Source of the DNA: Chondrilla cf. caribensis
Lineage: Eukaryota; Porifera; Demospongiae; Chondrillida; Chondrillidae
DNA: 64,000 nucleotides
Direction of reading: 5' to 3'
Assembly (NCBI GenBank): GCA_964020155.1
Contig: OZ026555.1
Span: 3,492,295 to 3,556,294, forward strand
The notes under the pieces were generated by a model. It did not search any database, was not told where the DNA came from, and was given only the letters and a program-made list of their open reading frames with translations. This document shows, piece after piece, positions 21,946-33,222 of this stretch. How positions within the stretch are numbered: the first letter of the stretch is position 1; every line of letters starts with the position of its first letter. Both the position numbers and the translations under genes were made by a program.

Positions 21946-21975
21946 AGTGATCCAAGTAATAGTTAATTTAGCATT

Positions 21976-21981
21976 AATAAA
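21976..21981 (+). promoter_or_regulatory. Polyadenylation signal of Fic protein 1
   Basis: AATAAA about 30 bases past the stop codon. Confidence 0.5.
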
Positions 21982-22143
21982 CTTTTAGCTTTTCATATGA
22001 TTATCTTAATTTTGTATACGTATAATATTATTTGTTTATATTTATATGAGTTCTATAGTTACCTTCTGATCGTATGGTATAATGTAAATAGTAAGGATTC
22101 AATCAATCTGAGAAGAATGTGCATGTGGATAATATTTAGCTGA

Positions 22144-22171
22144 GTATATATATATATATATATATATATAC
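22144..22171. repeat. (TA)n microsatellite
   Basis: Pure TA run of about 28 bases between the two Fic genes. Confidence 0.9.
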
Positions 22172-22290
22172 TATCAAACTTCGCAATTGAAAATAGTAAT
22201 AAATTAAATACTATATTATTATTATCCAATCAATCGATGACATGCAGCTATATATAAGTGTAAAAGCAATTATATGATAATTCGACGTTT

Positions 22291-22387
22291 GGATTGCATG
22301 CATGAGGAGCATTGAGAAACAAAGTGAAGAGAGCTTAAATGAAGAACTTTCTTCACCAGACTGCATTTCTCAGTGCTCCTCAATCCA
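22291..22387. repeat. Hairpin-forming relative of the foldback element
   Basis: GAGGAGCATTGAGAAA pairs with TTTCTCAGTGCTCCTC about 60 bases on, with GGATTG/CAATCC outside it. The 3' flank repeats 'ttttccaacatcagttggaaac', itself a small hairpin, as in the element at 12442-12707. Confidence 0.65.
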
Positions 22388-22680
22388 AATGGATTTTTCC
22401 AACATCAGTTGGAAACATGGCAGTCTGGAATCTCTAATCAAATTATCAAATACTCACTTGCGATACATTACCTTCACCAAGTTGTGCATTGTCATTATCA
22501 AGAAACAAATATGATCACGTAAACAAGTTACAGGTCTCGTTGTTCTTATTAAAATTTATTTGTCACGATAGTAATTATTCAAGTGGGGATTGGCGGGTAA
22601 ATTATTATGCTGATGTCATTTCCCTCCGGTTATTCAAATTCTATATTTGGAATGTAGGGCGCGACCCTTTTTGCCACGTA

Positions 22681-23604
22681 ATGGTGGAAACGAGAAGAAG
22701 AATGGCGACATTGGACTTTGAAATAAACGATGTTCCTTCGAGCTCGAAAGAAACTGTCGGTACTAGTGAAATGATTCAAAATATCTTGAAAGGGCTCAAG
22801 AGTTTATCGCAAAGACCCGAATCCGAACATTTCATTTCTGCACTGCCTTCTACCGCAGAAGTCCTCTACACGTTCGAAAGCAACTTAGGAGAATCAGTAG
22901 GACACCAGTCTTTGGGGGAAACCGAGAATTTGTTGAAAAGTTGCGAAAAAGGAGAACATGGAGTACCAAACGACCAGAAATCACTCGAAACCATTCAAAC
23001 CTTAAGCGCTTTAAGATATACGTCAAACCTGCACCAAGAAATGGAAAAGACTGGTCTACTTACTGTACAGCAAGTATGTGACATTCATCACGTTCTCCTC
23101 GGAAGACTACACCCAGAATCCGGGCAAATTCGTAGTAATGAAGTGTTTACTCACACCGACAGAGGACGCCATTTTTATCCTTCGTGTATCGTGGTGGAGA
23201 GCCTGTTTTATTCCGTTTTAGACCGACACAACGAGCACATGGAGAGAATGAAAGACAAGTTCGGGGAAGAATTGACGTATGACAAGCTTGTGTACATCTT
23301 CAAGTGTGCTGCTTGGCTCATGTTTCAATTTGTGGACGCACACCCCTTCCCCGATGGTAATGGTAGAACCTGTAGACTGCTGGCCAATTATATCCTCGGA
23401 TTATTCAATCCCTTCCCTATAACGGTGTGCCATTCAGAGCACTGTACCCGTGCAGACTACATTGATATTATCATACGCTGTAGAGAGCAGCCCCAAATCG
23501 GGCTGGGAGAGTTGACTGCGCTACTCGTGAAGGCCACCTGGTATGGCTGGCACAAATCGCCAAATCAAGATGTGACCCCTCAACCATACCCACCTGCATG
23601 TTGA
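22681..23604 (+). CDS. Fic-domain protein 2 (probable AMP/nucleotide transferase)
   Basis: Single-exon gene of 307 aa. I chose the ATG at 22681; the second ATG at 22702 (MATLDFEIND) is equally plausible, while the frame upstream holds no ATG in good context. The catalytic motif HPFPDGNGRTCR is complete with His at about residue 221, and the putative inhibitory segment ESNLGESVG again has (S/T)xxxE. It resembles Fic protein 1 along the core but has a shorter C-terminus, ending shortly after the Fic fold. A Pro replaces Gly in the fourth position of the motif, which the family tolerates. It is likely cytosolic. The 5' flank at 22500-22680 is present in two inverted copies near 44370-44740, and a deleted copy of the gene is at 47080-47382. 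Confidence 0.88.
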   Translation: MVETRRRMATLDFEINDVPSSSKETVGTSEMIQNILKGLKSLSQRPESEHFISALPSTAEVLYTFESNLGESVGHQSLGETENLLKSCEKGEHGVPNDQKSLETIQTLSALRYTSNLHQEMEKTGLLTVQQVCDIHHVLLGRLHPESGQIRSNEVFTHTDRGRHFYPSCIVVESLFYSVLDRHNEHMERMKDKFGEELTYDKLVYIFKCAAWLMFQFVDAHPFPDGNGRTCRLLANYILGLFNPFPITVCHSEHCTRADYIDIIIRCREQPQIGLGELTALLVKATWYGWHKSPNQDVTPQPYPPAC

Positions 23605-24510
23605 AAAGAACTGTCATTTCACTATACCCTTACTCTACCTTCAGATTTTTAATTTTGGTCTCCCTCAGAATCCCTTTGATTTTAGATGCTCAAATAACAA
23701 TGTTGCCTATTCGAGTTATGTTCGTTGTGTATTACTTGGTTGTTGGTGTAATGCTTCCTATTGCAAGTATTCAACTAATGTTGGTTTTGATATGAATATT
23801 GGTACGTACGTACCAAGATATATATTGCCCCAATGGAATGTGTTGCAATGATAAACAATTTCCTCTTTCCGGTATATACGTATGTATGTATATGTATGTG
23901 TTGATCAGTTCAGTAAGAACTACGTACATACATAGAATCAGCATGGCCTCATACAGTTGTAGTACATATCTGATCAAAGTGAGATAAGATTAGCAATATA
24001 GTCTCTCTTACATACAATGTTATAGGTGTATTCTGCCTTGGTCTGCTACAACAGATGTGAAGTGCTGTTTACTGAGAGTGATACAGGGCACATAGACAGG
24101 GTGCAAGCACATAATATGATTATAATAAGCTGAAGACAGTAACGTTCTCATCTACATGGAATCCACCACAATTTCCCAGCACCAATATAATATACAGGTA
24201 TCATTGAATATCCAATTAATCCACCATAATATTCTTCAAAAACAAATTGCGGCAGATTAACGAGTATTCACTGTACTTGCATACCACCAGTCACTTCATG
24301 ATGATGTGTTGGAGTGATTTACCCCATAGTGTAGTCTGCGTTTTCATCCACTAAAATAGTTTGCCATAATATACAGTTTCCTTTAATGGAGTGAGCAGGA
24401 AACACTCCTGTTCTTGCAGGGCTGCTATTTCTCCTCTGTCTGCTTCTCTCTATAGGTTCTATTGAACTCTTACGGTTTTCTGTGGAAATATTACAACTCA
24501 TGTCTTGTAG
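23605..24510. other. Downstream region of Fic2, duplicated elsewhere
   Basis: No gene of its own. It recurs in order at 32393-33530 and, more diverged, at 47383-48300. It contains a truncated MITE of the 'tctgccacaatttcccag' family at about 24165-24275. At 24262-24268 it preserves the empty target of the MITE found at 33039-33222. Confidence 0.75.
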
Positions 24511-24517
24511 TCAGATA

Positions 24518-24563
24518 AGATAAGATCAGACCACTGTGGAGACATTACTTCCAAAATACACAG
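24518..24563 (+). pseudogene. ARF exon 3 fragment (duplicate one)
   Basis: Last 46 bases of ARF exon 3, ending with the same CAG and gtgagt donor as 16931-16976. The 5' half and its acceptor are missing because the duplication breakpoint lies here. It cannot make a protein. Confidence 0.9.
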
Positions 24564-25555
24564 GTGAGTGAGTTCTATGATATTGTTCAACGTTATGTAT
24601 ATTATTATGCTGTAGTTGTGTGTGTGTATACTCTTGTCTGTGGTTTTGTACATACATATGTACGCATGTATTTAATGCAACTTGTATAAAGGACCACTAA
24701 TATCTAATGGCCACTTCTCCTACGTCAGTGACCACCACAGAACCATCCACTACATGAATGCAACTTCATTCTCAACCTCTGTGCAAGCACCTGTTGTGTA
24801 TCAGGGTATCAGGGATTCTTATTTAACGTGGGGAACCGTTAGCCATAGGCTATTCAAACTGGCACCCACAAAAGCTGTGCTGTATGATTTCCCCTTGCTG
24901 ATCGAATTGCTTCCACCAGGCTCAAACAACAAATATCATGCATACCTATTTACTACTTCTACCCTACCCAATAAGGCTCCTTTATGTTGTAATACTTATC
25001 ACCTTTACATCGTAATAGTTATTGTGGGTTGTGTTGACATGTTCTCAGGACTTGGCCTTCCTTAGCTCATTGGGTGGCCTTTATGGATAGTTCTGGAGTT
25101 TCATCTCCACTAGCCCAGGGTTTGGTTTTGAATACATACCCCAATCAAACTAAACTGTAATGTCATCCAACACCTCATGGTATGCTTATCACCTTGGCCA
25201 TACACACCACTTATTCGATATAGTTACACCTACGTACATAGGTAGATATGTACATACTTGTTGTCAATACTGGATGACATGATATACGTACATACCTATG
25301 TACGTATATACTATGTACGTACTATATATATGTATGTACTTAGGTATGTATGTATGTATTACTTTTATGTACGTATGTATGTAAGTTGTATACTATGTAT
25401 GTATGTATGTATGAATGAGATTGGAATCACTACTTTTTATAATCATGAAGTGCAATTCTGAGGCATTCAGATCCTAATTCACATACATACCTTTATGCAT
25501 ATGTTCCTACCTACGTACGTACATGTGTATATACTGTGCATCCATCACTATGCAG

Positions 25556-25627
25556 GGTTCAATCTTTGTTGTAGACAGCAATGATAGGGAGAGAATGACT
25601 GAAGCACGGGATGAGTTGTCGAACATG
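25556..25627 (+). pseudogene. ARF exon 4 copy (duplicate one)
   Basis: 72 bases with intact acceptor and donor, same frame as the true exon 4. Translation reads [20 protein letters not shown], with the first Gly-Leu changed to Gly-Ser. Exons 1, 2 and 6 are absent from this copy. Confidence 0.9.
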
Positions 25628-26216
25628 GTAAGTGTTCACTGTGCTCATGCTTCTAGCTAGGGGTTTGTTCAAAAGCGATGTAAAATGCCAAAATTTGAGA
25701 GTGGGTTATATAGGTACTGTATGCAAGTAATTACATTTGATTGACTTTTGAACAAAATGTCAACGTGCCTCCCACCCCAAATAAAACCTTGGTAGTGTAC
25801 ATACATATATTTGAATGTACGTATATAATGTCTACTCAATTGTTGCTGGGGCCATTATATGCAGTACTGTTCACAGTACACTGTAGCAACGTCTCATATC
25901 GGGGTAGAGAGACGGCCTCTACTGTAATGATATGATGTTCTAGTTGGTAGAGGAAGATTTTACTGTTTATTACATACCTACGTACATGACGATATTAATA
26001 TGTGTGCATGTGGCACACATGCCGTACTTTTCACGAAAACCTGAATGACATCGGGCGGTCAACTATCCAACGGTCACCCCATGACCATCCAACGTCATTC
26101 AGTTTTCTCTTGAAAAGTACAGTATGTGTTTATTGTACAACTTCAGTGCACTTTTGTGTGTACGTACCTATATAATGTACTTAGTATGTACATACATCTA
26201 CGCATGTATGCTTTAT

Positions 26217-26312
26217 GTACTACATGCCTTTCAAGAGGAGTACCGTATTTACTGTGCGGGACCTGAGGGCAAGAGCAGTAAATACGGTACTCCCAAGAAA
26301 GGCATGTAGTAC
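26217..26312. repeat. Long imperfect hairpin, 37-38-bp arms
   Basis: Arms 26217-26254 and 26276-26312 pair over almost their whole length (GTACTACATGCCTTTC with GAAAGGCATGTAGTAC; AGTACCGTATTTACTG with CAGTAAATACGGTACT) around a 21-base loop. It could be a miniature transposon or a pre-miRNA-like precursor. It lies in the duplicated ARF intron 4 and the homologous place in the ARF gene lacks it. Confidence 0.7.
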
Positions 26313-26828
26313 TTTATGGACAGAAAGTTCCACAGGACAAAACGTTCGCAAATTGCTCAATTTCATGAATTTTGCGAAAAACATTTCACATTTTTAACGC
26401 CCATCGTGTTAATTGTAGAAGTTGTCAGACGACTACATCATTGAGTGTTCACAAATAAAACTTCTGCAAATGTCAGTTTCTTTGCGAAATTTGTGAAACT
26501 TTTAGTCCACAAAACATTCCCGCTATACGGTAACTAGTTTATTGCCAATTTTAAAAAGCACAGGATAAATCAACACACTCCCCATTGTCTGCATTGTCTT
26601 GTCCTGCTATGGAATAAGTGCCAGCGAAACACCTTCTTAGCAGGCCAAAATAATCAGGGTTTGATTTTGACTGGAATGTGTATCTATTTTATTGTTGTGT
26701 GTACAAATCACATATTATAATGGTGGAGTGCTTCATGCTCTCATTTTGGCAACTTATGCAAACTGTTTGGAAACAGACAATGATAAGTGTTGACTATAAT
26801 ATATGACTTCTATTTTCCCTGTCTCCAG

Positions 26829-26947
26829 CTTGGTGAAAATGAGCTTAAAGATGCCTTTATTCTAGTGTTTGCCAACAAGCAGGATCAGCCCTTGTCTGTA
26901 GGGGAAGTTCAGACAGCTCTTGGACTGTCAGGATTGAAAGCCGACAG
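26829..26947 (+). pseudogene. ARF exon 5 copy (duplicate one), frameshifted
   Basis: 119 bases against 126 in the true exon: six bases are lost after the NKQD codons and one near the 3' end, and the donor GT has become GG. It is clearly non-functional. Confidence 0.9.
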
Positions 26948-27857
26948 GGGTGGTGTGCGTGTGCCATGTGTGTGATTAGTGTGTGCCATGTGTGCCACCC
27001 ATGTGTGTGTGCCGGTGTACCTGTGCCTACAGATGTGCATTCATGATGATTAGAGTATAGAACTGCCTCAATGACCACCTGAACATGGGAAACATCTGTT
27101 CTATGGGATTGTCTCATTCATTGTCTCGGCTAAAATTTAATGCATTAATACACACATACTCAGGGAGCACCTATGTATAGAGACCACCTTTTCTGATCCA
27201 TTGTATGTCTTAGTAAGCAGGTTTGATGTGGTCTTTATCCATGTGGTGGACTGCATGTATCCATTATAACTATGTCTAATGTATATTGCGAGGGTCAATC
27301 TATATTGATTTTTTCCTTGTAATAAGCCATATTATATATGTGCATATTATGTACAAATAGAACCCTTATACATCATTGCGTACTAGACAATACAATAATG
27401 TAACCTATCCAGTAAGGATCATGGTAAGCCAGTTGTGTGGACTACTCAGTCATTACCTCATGCCTGTACCATGTCAACCAGTACTGATAGCAAATACATA
27501 GATACCTCTGACAAGAAATATTCTATGAATGTACTTAGTAAGGTCAACATAGTCCAATTGTACAGATATTGTATTTTTTATTCAAACTACAAACTTTAAG
27601 ATATTTTCAGGTCCATTTTTACTGTACTCATTTTAAAGTACTTGGACTGTAGTATATTAATATATGAAATTATTATAATTATAAAATATAATTAATGGCT
27701 TAAATTCTGGTGGATATAACCCGCCACTGTTTTTACAGTATCTAAATGGGAATTTAATTGACTATTGAATCTAAAGGTTGATTCTGAATTCAACATGGCT
27801 ACAATCTATCCATCTGAATGGCATTTTATCTGAATTTGAAACATAAATAGGAACTAA

Positions 27858-28223
27858 TCAAAACACAACATCGGCTTTCTTGTCCGCTTGTTGATACAGA
27901 GTTTCAGGTAGAAGACACCATTTGCGACTTGTTTCTTCAATCTCTGTGAAACTGTTGCCATAACACTCATTGAGTTCTGTGAACATTTCAATGTATGCAA
28001 CTACGTTAGGGGATTCCCACACTGAATTCGCAATGGTTGATATGGTAACTTGTTCTAATTTGCAGACTGCACTTATAATTTTTCCAGGTCTTCCTTGACT
28101 GTTTCCTTCTTGTAAAGTGTAGTACAAATTCCTTGGGACAGGTATAAATAGTGAAATCGTCAAGACAAACCTACAGCCAGACATGTTTGAGTCAAAAAGT
28201 GACCACCACAAAATTATAATCAC
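27858..28223 (-). pseudogene. Truncated GT10 fucosyltransferase (fragment one)
   Basis: 121-codon open frame equivalent to the anchor, stem and first part of the catalytic domain of the fucosyltransferases: YYTLQEGN in the stem, VVAYIEMFTELNECYGNSF, and ADKKADVVF at the end, after which homology stops. The stem has only one repeat unit. The donor-binding domain is missing. An almost identical fragment is at 39190-39480, so truncation preceded duplication. Confidence 0.8.
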
Positions 28224-28423
28224 ATTTTTTAGTAAAAAAAATGTTTGCTATTTGTCACGAAGCCGCTTATTATAGTACGCAAGGGTCGCCAAAGGCACAT
28301 GCACATCAAGCAAACATCTCAGTAATTCAACAACAGAAATCTCACAAGTATACTCAAGCAAGAGATTCTAACTCTAAAGGTTAACATATGCTACTAAGAC
28401 ACATGATTTTCACACTCACCAAA

Positions 28424-28640
28424 CAAGTAATTCGAGTTAAAAAAACTCGTGGGGGCCGCCCCCCGCACTCGAATTACTTGCACGTATTTCTTAGGTTTAG
28501 AAGAACCTTCGCTGAAGTTATTACGTTCGTCGGAACTTCAGCGCACGAATTCTAGCCCAATTTCAAATTGTCGGCGTTCGAAATCGGCCATCTTTATTTC
28601 GCGTAATATAAATTATAATATAAATTCATTGTTGCTGTTA
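28424..28640. mobile_element. Interspersed repeat with AAGTAATTCGAGT palindrome
   Basis: The left part pairs AAGTAATTCGAGTT with AACTCG...CTCGAATTACTT around a G/C-rich loop, then a segment 'gctgaagttattacgttcg...cgaacttcagc' forms a second hairpin. A copy in the opposite orientation occupies 33700-33917. Non-coding. Confidence 0.65.
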
Positions 28641-28869
28641 CGCGTAGGAATACGTATTATATATCTATCTATCGGACGAGCGTTACATACCGGAAGTCGA
28701 AATGAAAACAATATAGGGGCTAAAAAGTTCACTTCATAAATCACACCGACATATCTGTTGATAAGTAACACACTGAGAGTGCATAACAAATGATATGTAC
28801 GTAGTCTAGAATGAACTTCGAGTAAATTCGATTGATTAAGTTGATTATTTATTCATTTACGTATTTATT

Positions 28870-29138
28870 TTTTTGAAAATTAATTGCTTGTTTTAAATTA
28901 TTTTCACTATTGACGTTCTTTGTTGTTTTCTTTTTGCTTTGTTCCTCCTTATTGTTTTGTTCTGTTTTTTTCTGTCGTATCGCTTCTTCTCTTACCTTTA
29001 ATACTTATTCATTAATTTTATTTACGTATCAGGGTATGTATTTGCAGGATTCTCCTTTATACCAGCCTATTGTGCTGTGGAGATCTCCTGTTAAAATAAT
29101 TTGAACTTGAACTTGAACTTGAACTTGAACTTGAACTT
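28870..29138 (+). mobile_element. Probable 3' end of a non-LTR retrotransposon, (TTGAAC)n tail
   Basis: T-rich sequence ending in 'gttaaaataa' followed by six TTGAAC hexamers at 29101-29138. A short microsatellite tail of this kind is typical of the 3' end of CR1/L2/RTE-like elements. No coding part remains, so this is inferred from the tail only. Confidence 0.45.
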
Positions 29139-29168
29139 TAATTATCACACTATTACATTATTCCCTAC

Positions 29169-30518
29169 TCATTTCCCTCTACTCATCTTTATTTTTTGTG
29201 CTATCGTACAAATTTGGCACCAATATGGTTCTGGGGGACAGTTTTCCAAGTGTGTCTTCCTGGCTGTGGAGTAATTGAAGTTTGTAGTGTGATATCTAAA
29301 GAGATCGTCATCCTCATCAACACGCTTGAGGTATTCTGCTAGTTCTTTAGGTCCCTTGAATCTCTGAGCGTCAATAAAGGTGTGGTTACCAGGAGTCCAC
29401 TGGTAGATTTCTGGTGGTCCCCAATACACGGGTATAGTTCCTACGTTGTAACCCATCGCAATCTTCTCAGAGATGTAATCATGATTGATTGTGTTTTCAA
29501 ATGTTAACAACATTCTGTATTTCTTGGCTGGATCAAATCCTGTTGTCATTCGATCCTTGCGGTTGGAAGGCATGGAAACATTATGCCAACATTCCCCATA
29601 TGAGTCAATGTGGATGTGTTTTGCCAATTCAAGGATGTAATCAGTTCTCCATTTAACATCACAGTGGCTGACAAATAAGCAAATTCCCTTCCTCTTGGAA
29701 GGATCAGGTGTTTTATAGATGCCTGCCTTCCATGGAATCATACAAGCTTCAGTATGAGTGACATCTGATGAAGGATGATGGTCGATTTGAATGTCGGCTT
29801 TGGCTAAAGGTTCCATTACTTCTGGGCTTTCTGCTTCTGAATTCATCATGGCTACAATCTGTTTATCATAGTATCTGTATGGGAAATGACCTCCAATAAA
29901 ATTGTAAACAAATCGAAACACAACATCGGCTTTATTGTCCGCGTGTTGATAAATACAGAGAGAGCCATTAGGTAGTAGACACCGTTTCTGACTCTGTTTT
30001 TCAATGTCTGTGAAACTGTTGCCAAAAACCACATTGAGCCAATCGAACATTTCAATATATACAACTACGTTAGGGAATGTACGCACTGAATTCACAGTGG
30101 TTGATACGGTAGTTTGGTCCACTGTGCGGACTGTACTCTTTTCAGATCCTCCTTCGCCGTTTCCTTTGTCAGGGGATTCACGCGCTGAATTCACAGTGGT
30201 TGATACGGTAACTTGGTCCATTGTGCGGACTGTACTCATTCCAGATCCTCCTTCGCCGGTTCCTTTGTCAGCTGTAGGGGATCCACGCGCTGAATTCGCA
30301 ATGGTTGGTACGGTACTTTGTGCTATTATTCGGACGTTGGCACTCTTTTCAGGTCCTCCTTCGCCGTTTCTTCTTCTTCCTTCTTGTAAAGTGTGGAAAG
30401 AATTCCCATAGGTAGTTATATATAGGGAAAAAGTGATTACAAGACAAATCAAAACAACAATTTTACATAGAAAGCGTTTCTTGACGATCCCTTGAGCTCC
30501 TCTCAGCGGAATATTCAT
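29169..30518 (-). CDS. GT10 alpha-1,3-type fucosyltransferase, copy 2
   Basis: Intronless 449-aa type II Golgi enzyme, start at 30518. Cytosolic tail MNIPLRGAQGIVKKRF, anchor at about residues 17-36 (IVVLICLVITFSLYITTY), then a longer stem than copy 1 with three repeat units (GEGG...VRT...STVNSARxSP). The catalytic part is almost identical to copies 1 and 3: FENTINHDYISEK (Ser for Thr in the GT10 motif), TIPVYWGPPEIYQWTPGNHT, CPPEPYWCQIC. It faces away from the Fic2 gene and lies beside its own truncated paralogue at 27858-28223. Promoter DNA at 30519-30840 resembles that upstream of copy 3, so both may be expressed alike. Confidence 0.9.
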   Translation of the reverse strand: MNIPLRGAQGIVKKRFLCKIVVLICLVITFSLYITTYGNSFHTLQEGRRRNGEGGPEKSANVRIIAQSTVPTIANSARGSPTADKGTGEGGSGMSTVRTMDQVTVSTTVNSARESPDKGNGEGGSEKSTVRTVDQTTVSTTVNSVRTFPNVVVYIEMFDWLNVVFGNSFTDIEKQSQKRCLLPNGSLCIYQHADNKADVVFRFVYNFIGGHFPYRYYDKQIVAMMNSEAESPEVMEPLAKADIQIDHHPSSDVTHTEACMIPWKAGIYKTPDPSKRKGICLFVSHCDVKWRTDYILELAKHIHIDSYGECWHNVSMPSNRKDRMTTGFDPAKKYRMLLTFENTINHDYISEKIAMGYNVGTIPVYWGPPEIYQWTPGNHTFIDAQRFKGPKELAEYLKRVDEDDDLFRYHTTNFNYSTARKTHLENCPPEPYWCQICTIAQKIKMSRGK

Positions 30519-31029
30519 CTTCCTGCTCGTCCAGCTAGGTACGTACGTATATAGAGTTTAGGGATTACGACGACTTAAGCGAAAGAAATTACTACTCTTA
30601 CTCAGTCTGTTGTGTTGTCATTGTCTTTGTTATTGAACTGAATTGAAATGAACTGAACACTGCTTACTAGGACTGTTACACCATAGACCGTTACACCTTA
30701 CTTTATTATTACCGAGCGGTTTATACCGCGAGGTTATCTGTTTCCGTCGCATATTAGGGGTGATGACGGTTGGCGCCCACTCATTTGATTCAGTTTCCGG
30801 GTTAAAAAATTCGAGATTTTGTCCCCTTTGTACTTTCTTTCGCCGAGTTTCAAAGTGCTCTTGAACGAAATTCAACATAGGTCGATGCTGATGTGAGCGG
30901 GCATCGGCGCGCTATGCGATTAGCAGACCTCTTAAAACGTGAACAAGCAAGTATGTCAATTTCACACCTCGCGCAATCATCGCCGAGGGCGTTTATAAGC
31001 AACACTGCGTACGGACGAAGGTACGAGTT

Positions 31030-32190
31030 ATATTTTGGACGCTGGAACGACTTCGATGAAAGGATTTCAACTGCTGGTGTGTGAATTCCTCCAGCGTGAA
31101 ATTCACAATAATTTTCGATGACAACCCACCCTAGAGACATTAAGACTTATAAAGGGGATCTCACTCAAATAGCCTTGCTTTACTACAACAGAAATGCTAG
31201 GGGATATTGCTGAGATAATCACACACTTCTACAATACGAGGTCTCAGGAAAACATTACTCAAAGCACGCAATTTTGCTGAAAGGGAGTTTGTGCGTGCAA
31301 AGACAATACAGTATTATTATACAGGTTTCGTCTATTATACCATTTCAAACATTATGTGCATGGAGAGCCTATTGGACTGAAATGTCACAAAGGAAGTAAT
31401 TAAAAGCAGTTCTCCAGAATTACTTTGAAAAGGGGAACCTACCAACCTAACGGGGAACACAAGAAGCCATCCAATAATTATTAATTAAGCATTTAATTTA
31501 ACCTTTTCCATGAACTTTCAATGGACCCAGATATGACACCCGGATGGGTGCATGACGGCACAACAAATCCAAGATGCTCACAGGAAGCTTCTTGTAATGA
31601 TATTTACGAAGGTCCAGGAGAAATGAGAAAACATCATGCATGTACATATGTCCAGGAGAAATAAGAAACTGTCATGCATATACCACATACAAAGACGAAG
31701 AGTATACTATCACCCTCCTCCAGAGAAGCCGCAGACACTATTTTATGTGGGTATGATTCGATCACCAGAATATATGGAACAGTTGGACATCACATTGGAC
31801 AACTAAAAGAACCTATCAAGAAGACAATTGATAATTTGTGTCATAGACTCGATATGTCACTGATCAAGAGTGCAGCTTGGTTCAGATGCTCAATTTCTGT
31901 GGACGTGCATCCCTTTGGTGATGGTATTGATAATGGCTCTGTATCGTTTGCTTGCAAATTACGTCCTGGGCACTGTCACTCCCTCCCCTGTGTCAATTTA
32001 CCTATAGGTGAAGTACCTGGACAGATAAAACAGGAATTAAGATGCAATAATAATTAATAATATTATTGTTAAATGCTGGGAGAGTGAAATGAAGCAGTCA
32101 GGCCTATTAACTTCTATGCTGGTTGAAAATGCATGAAAGGGATGGAAAAAGCTGTTTGATACCTTGGAACATGTGGACTTTTAAAAGATG
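31030..32190 (+). pseudogene. Decayed copy of Fic protein 1
   Basis: Follows 20640-21670 from the N-terminal codons to the segment 'gggatggaaaaagctgtttgataccttggaac', with many small insertions, deletions and stops. The catalytic motif is destroyed: after HPFGDG a six-base insertion and substitutions replace the NGR codons. The inverted copy at 45236-46440 carries the same lesion, so both come from one broken ancestor. Confidence 0.9.
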
Positions 32191-32309
32191 CCATGAAAAT
32201 TGCATGATGAGCCTTGGTGATTTGAACATATGCATAGCATTTACTGAACGCTGAAGTGAAGGAGTGGCTAGCATATGCTAATTTGGTGACTTAGTGTTCT
32301 GCGCTGCAC

Positions 32310-32396
32310 GTATACTCGTGAAGGCCACTTGGCATGGCTGGCACAAATCACCCATTCAAGATGTGACCCCTCAACCATACCCATCTGCATGTTGAA
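32310..32396 (+). pseudogene. Fic protein 2, last codons only
   Basis: Matches 23518-23604 (KATWHGWHKSPIQDVTPQPY then stop) and is joined directly to the decayed Fic1 copy, so the rest of Fic2 was deleted here. Confidence 0.85.
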
Positions 32397-33038
32397 AAGA
32401 ACAGTCATCTTGCTATACCCTTACTCTACCTCAGTTTTTAATTTTGGTCTCCCTCAGGATCCCTTTGCTTTTTAGATGCTCAAATAACAATGTTGCCTAT
32501 TCGAGTTATGTTCGTTGTGTATTACTTGGTTGTTGGTGTAATGCTTCCCATTGCAAGTATTCAACTATTGGTACGTACATATGTACCAGGATTATATTGG
32601 CCCAATGGAATGTGTTGCAATGATAAACAATTTCCTCTTTCTGGTATATACGTACGTATGTATATGTATGTGTTGATCAGTTCAGTAAGAACTACATACA
32701 TAAAATCAACAATGGCCTCACATACAGTTGTAGTACGTATCTGATCAGAGTGAGATAAGATTAGCAATATAGTCTCTCTGTTATAGGTGTATTCTGCCTT
32801 GGTCTGCTACAACAGATATGAAGTGCTGTTTACTGAGAGTGATACAGGGCACATAGACAGGGTGCAAGCACATAATATGATTATAATAAGCTGAAGACAG
32901 TAACGTTCTCATCTACATGGAATTTTTGTTATTCCACCACAGTTTCCCAGCACCAATATAATATACAGGCACCATTAAATATCCATGCAATTAATCCACC
33001 ATATTCTTTGAAAACAAATTGCGGCAGATTATCGAGTA

Positions 33039-33222
33039 CAGTGAAACCTTGCTAATCCGACACCTCTATAATCCAACATTCTCTCTAATCTGACCATTAT
33101 AATATGAGGTACAGTCACCATGCATACATAAGTATGGTGAGAGGCACTCCATAATCCAACAACCTCCTAATCCAACATTATTCTCAGGTCCCATTGAGTG
33201 TCGGATTAGAGAGGTTTCACTG
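33039..33222. mobile_element. MITE, family 'aatccgaca', with proven TA target duplication
   Basis: 184-bp copy of the element at 3183-3359, flanked by TA. The paralogous segment at 24255-24275 reads cgagTAttcactg with a single TA and no element, so this is the filled version of a known empty site. Confidence 0.95.

Noticed and set aside
20623..23604. Direct bacterial contamination as the source of the Fic genes
   Set aside because: They sit between spliced animal genes, have decayed copies interleaved with ARF exons and animal transposons, and base composition is like the surroundings; older lateral transfer is still possible.
24518..26947. A second functional ARF gene
   Set aside because: Exons 1, 2 and 6 are missing, exon 3 is truncated, exon 5 is frameshifted and its donor is lost.
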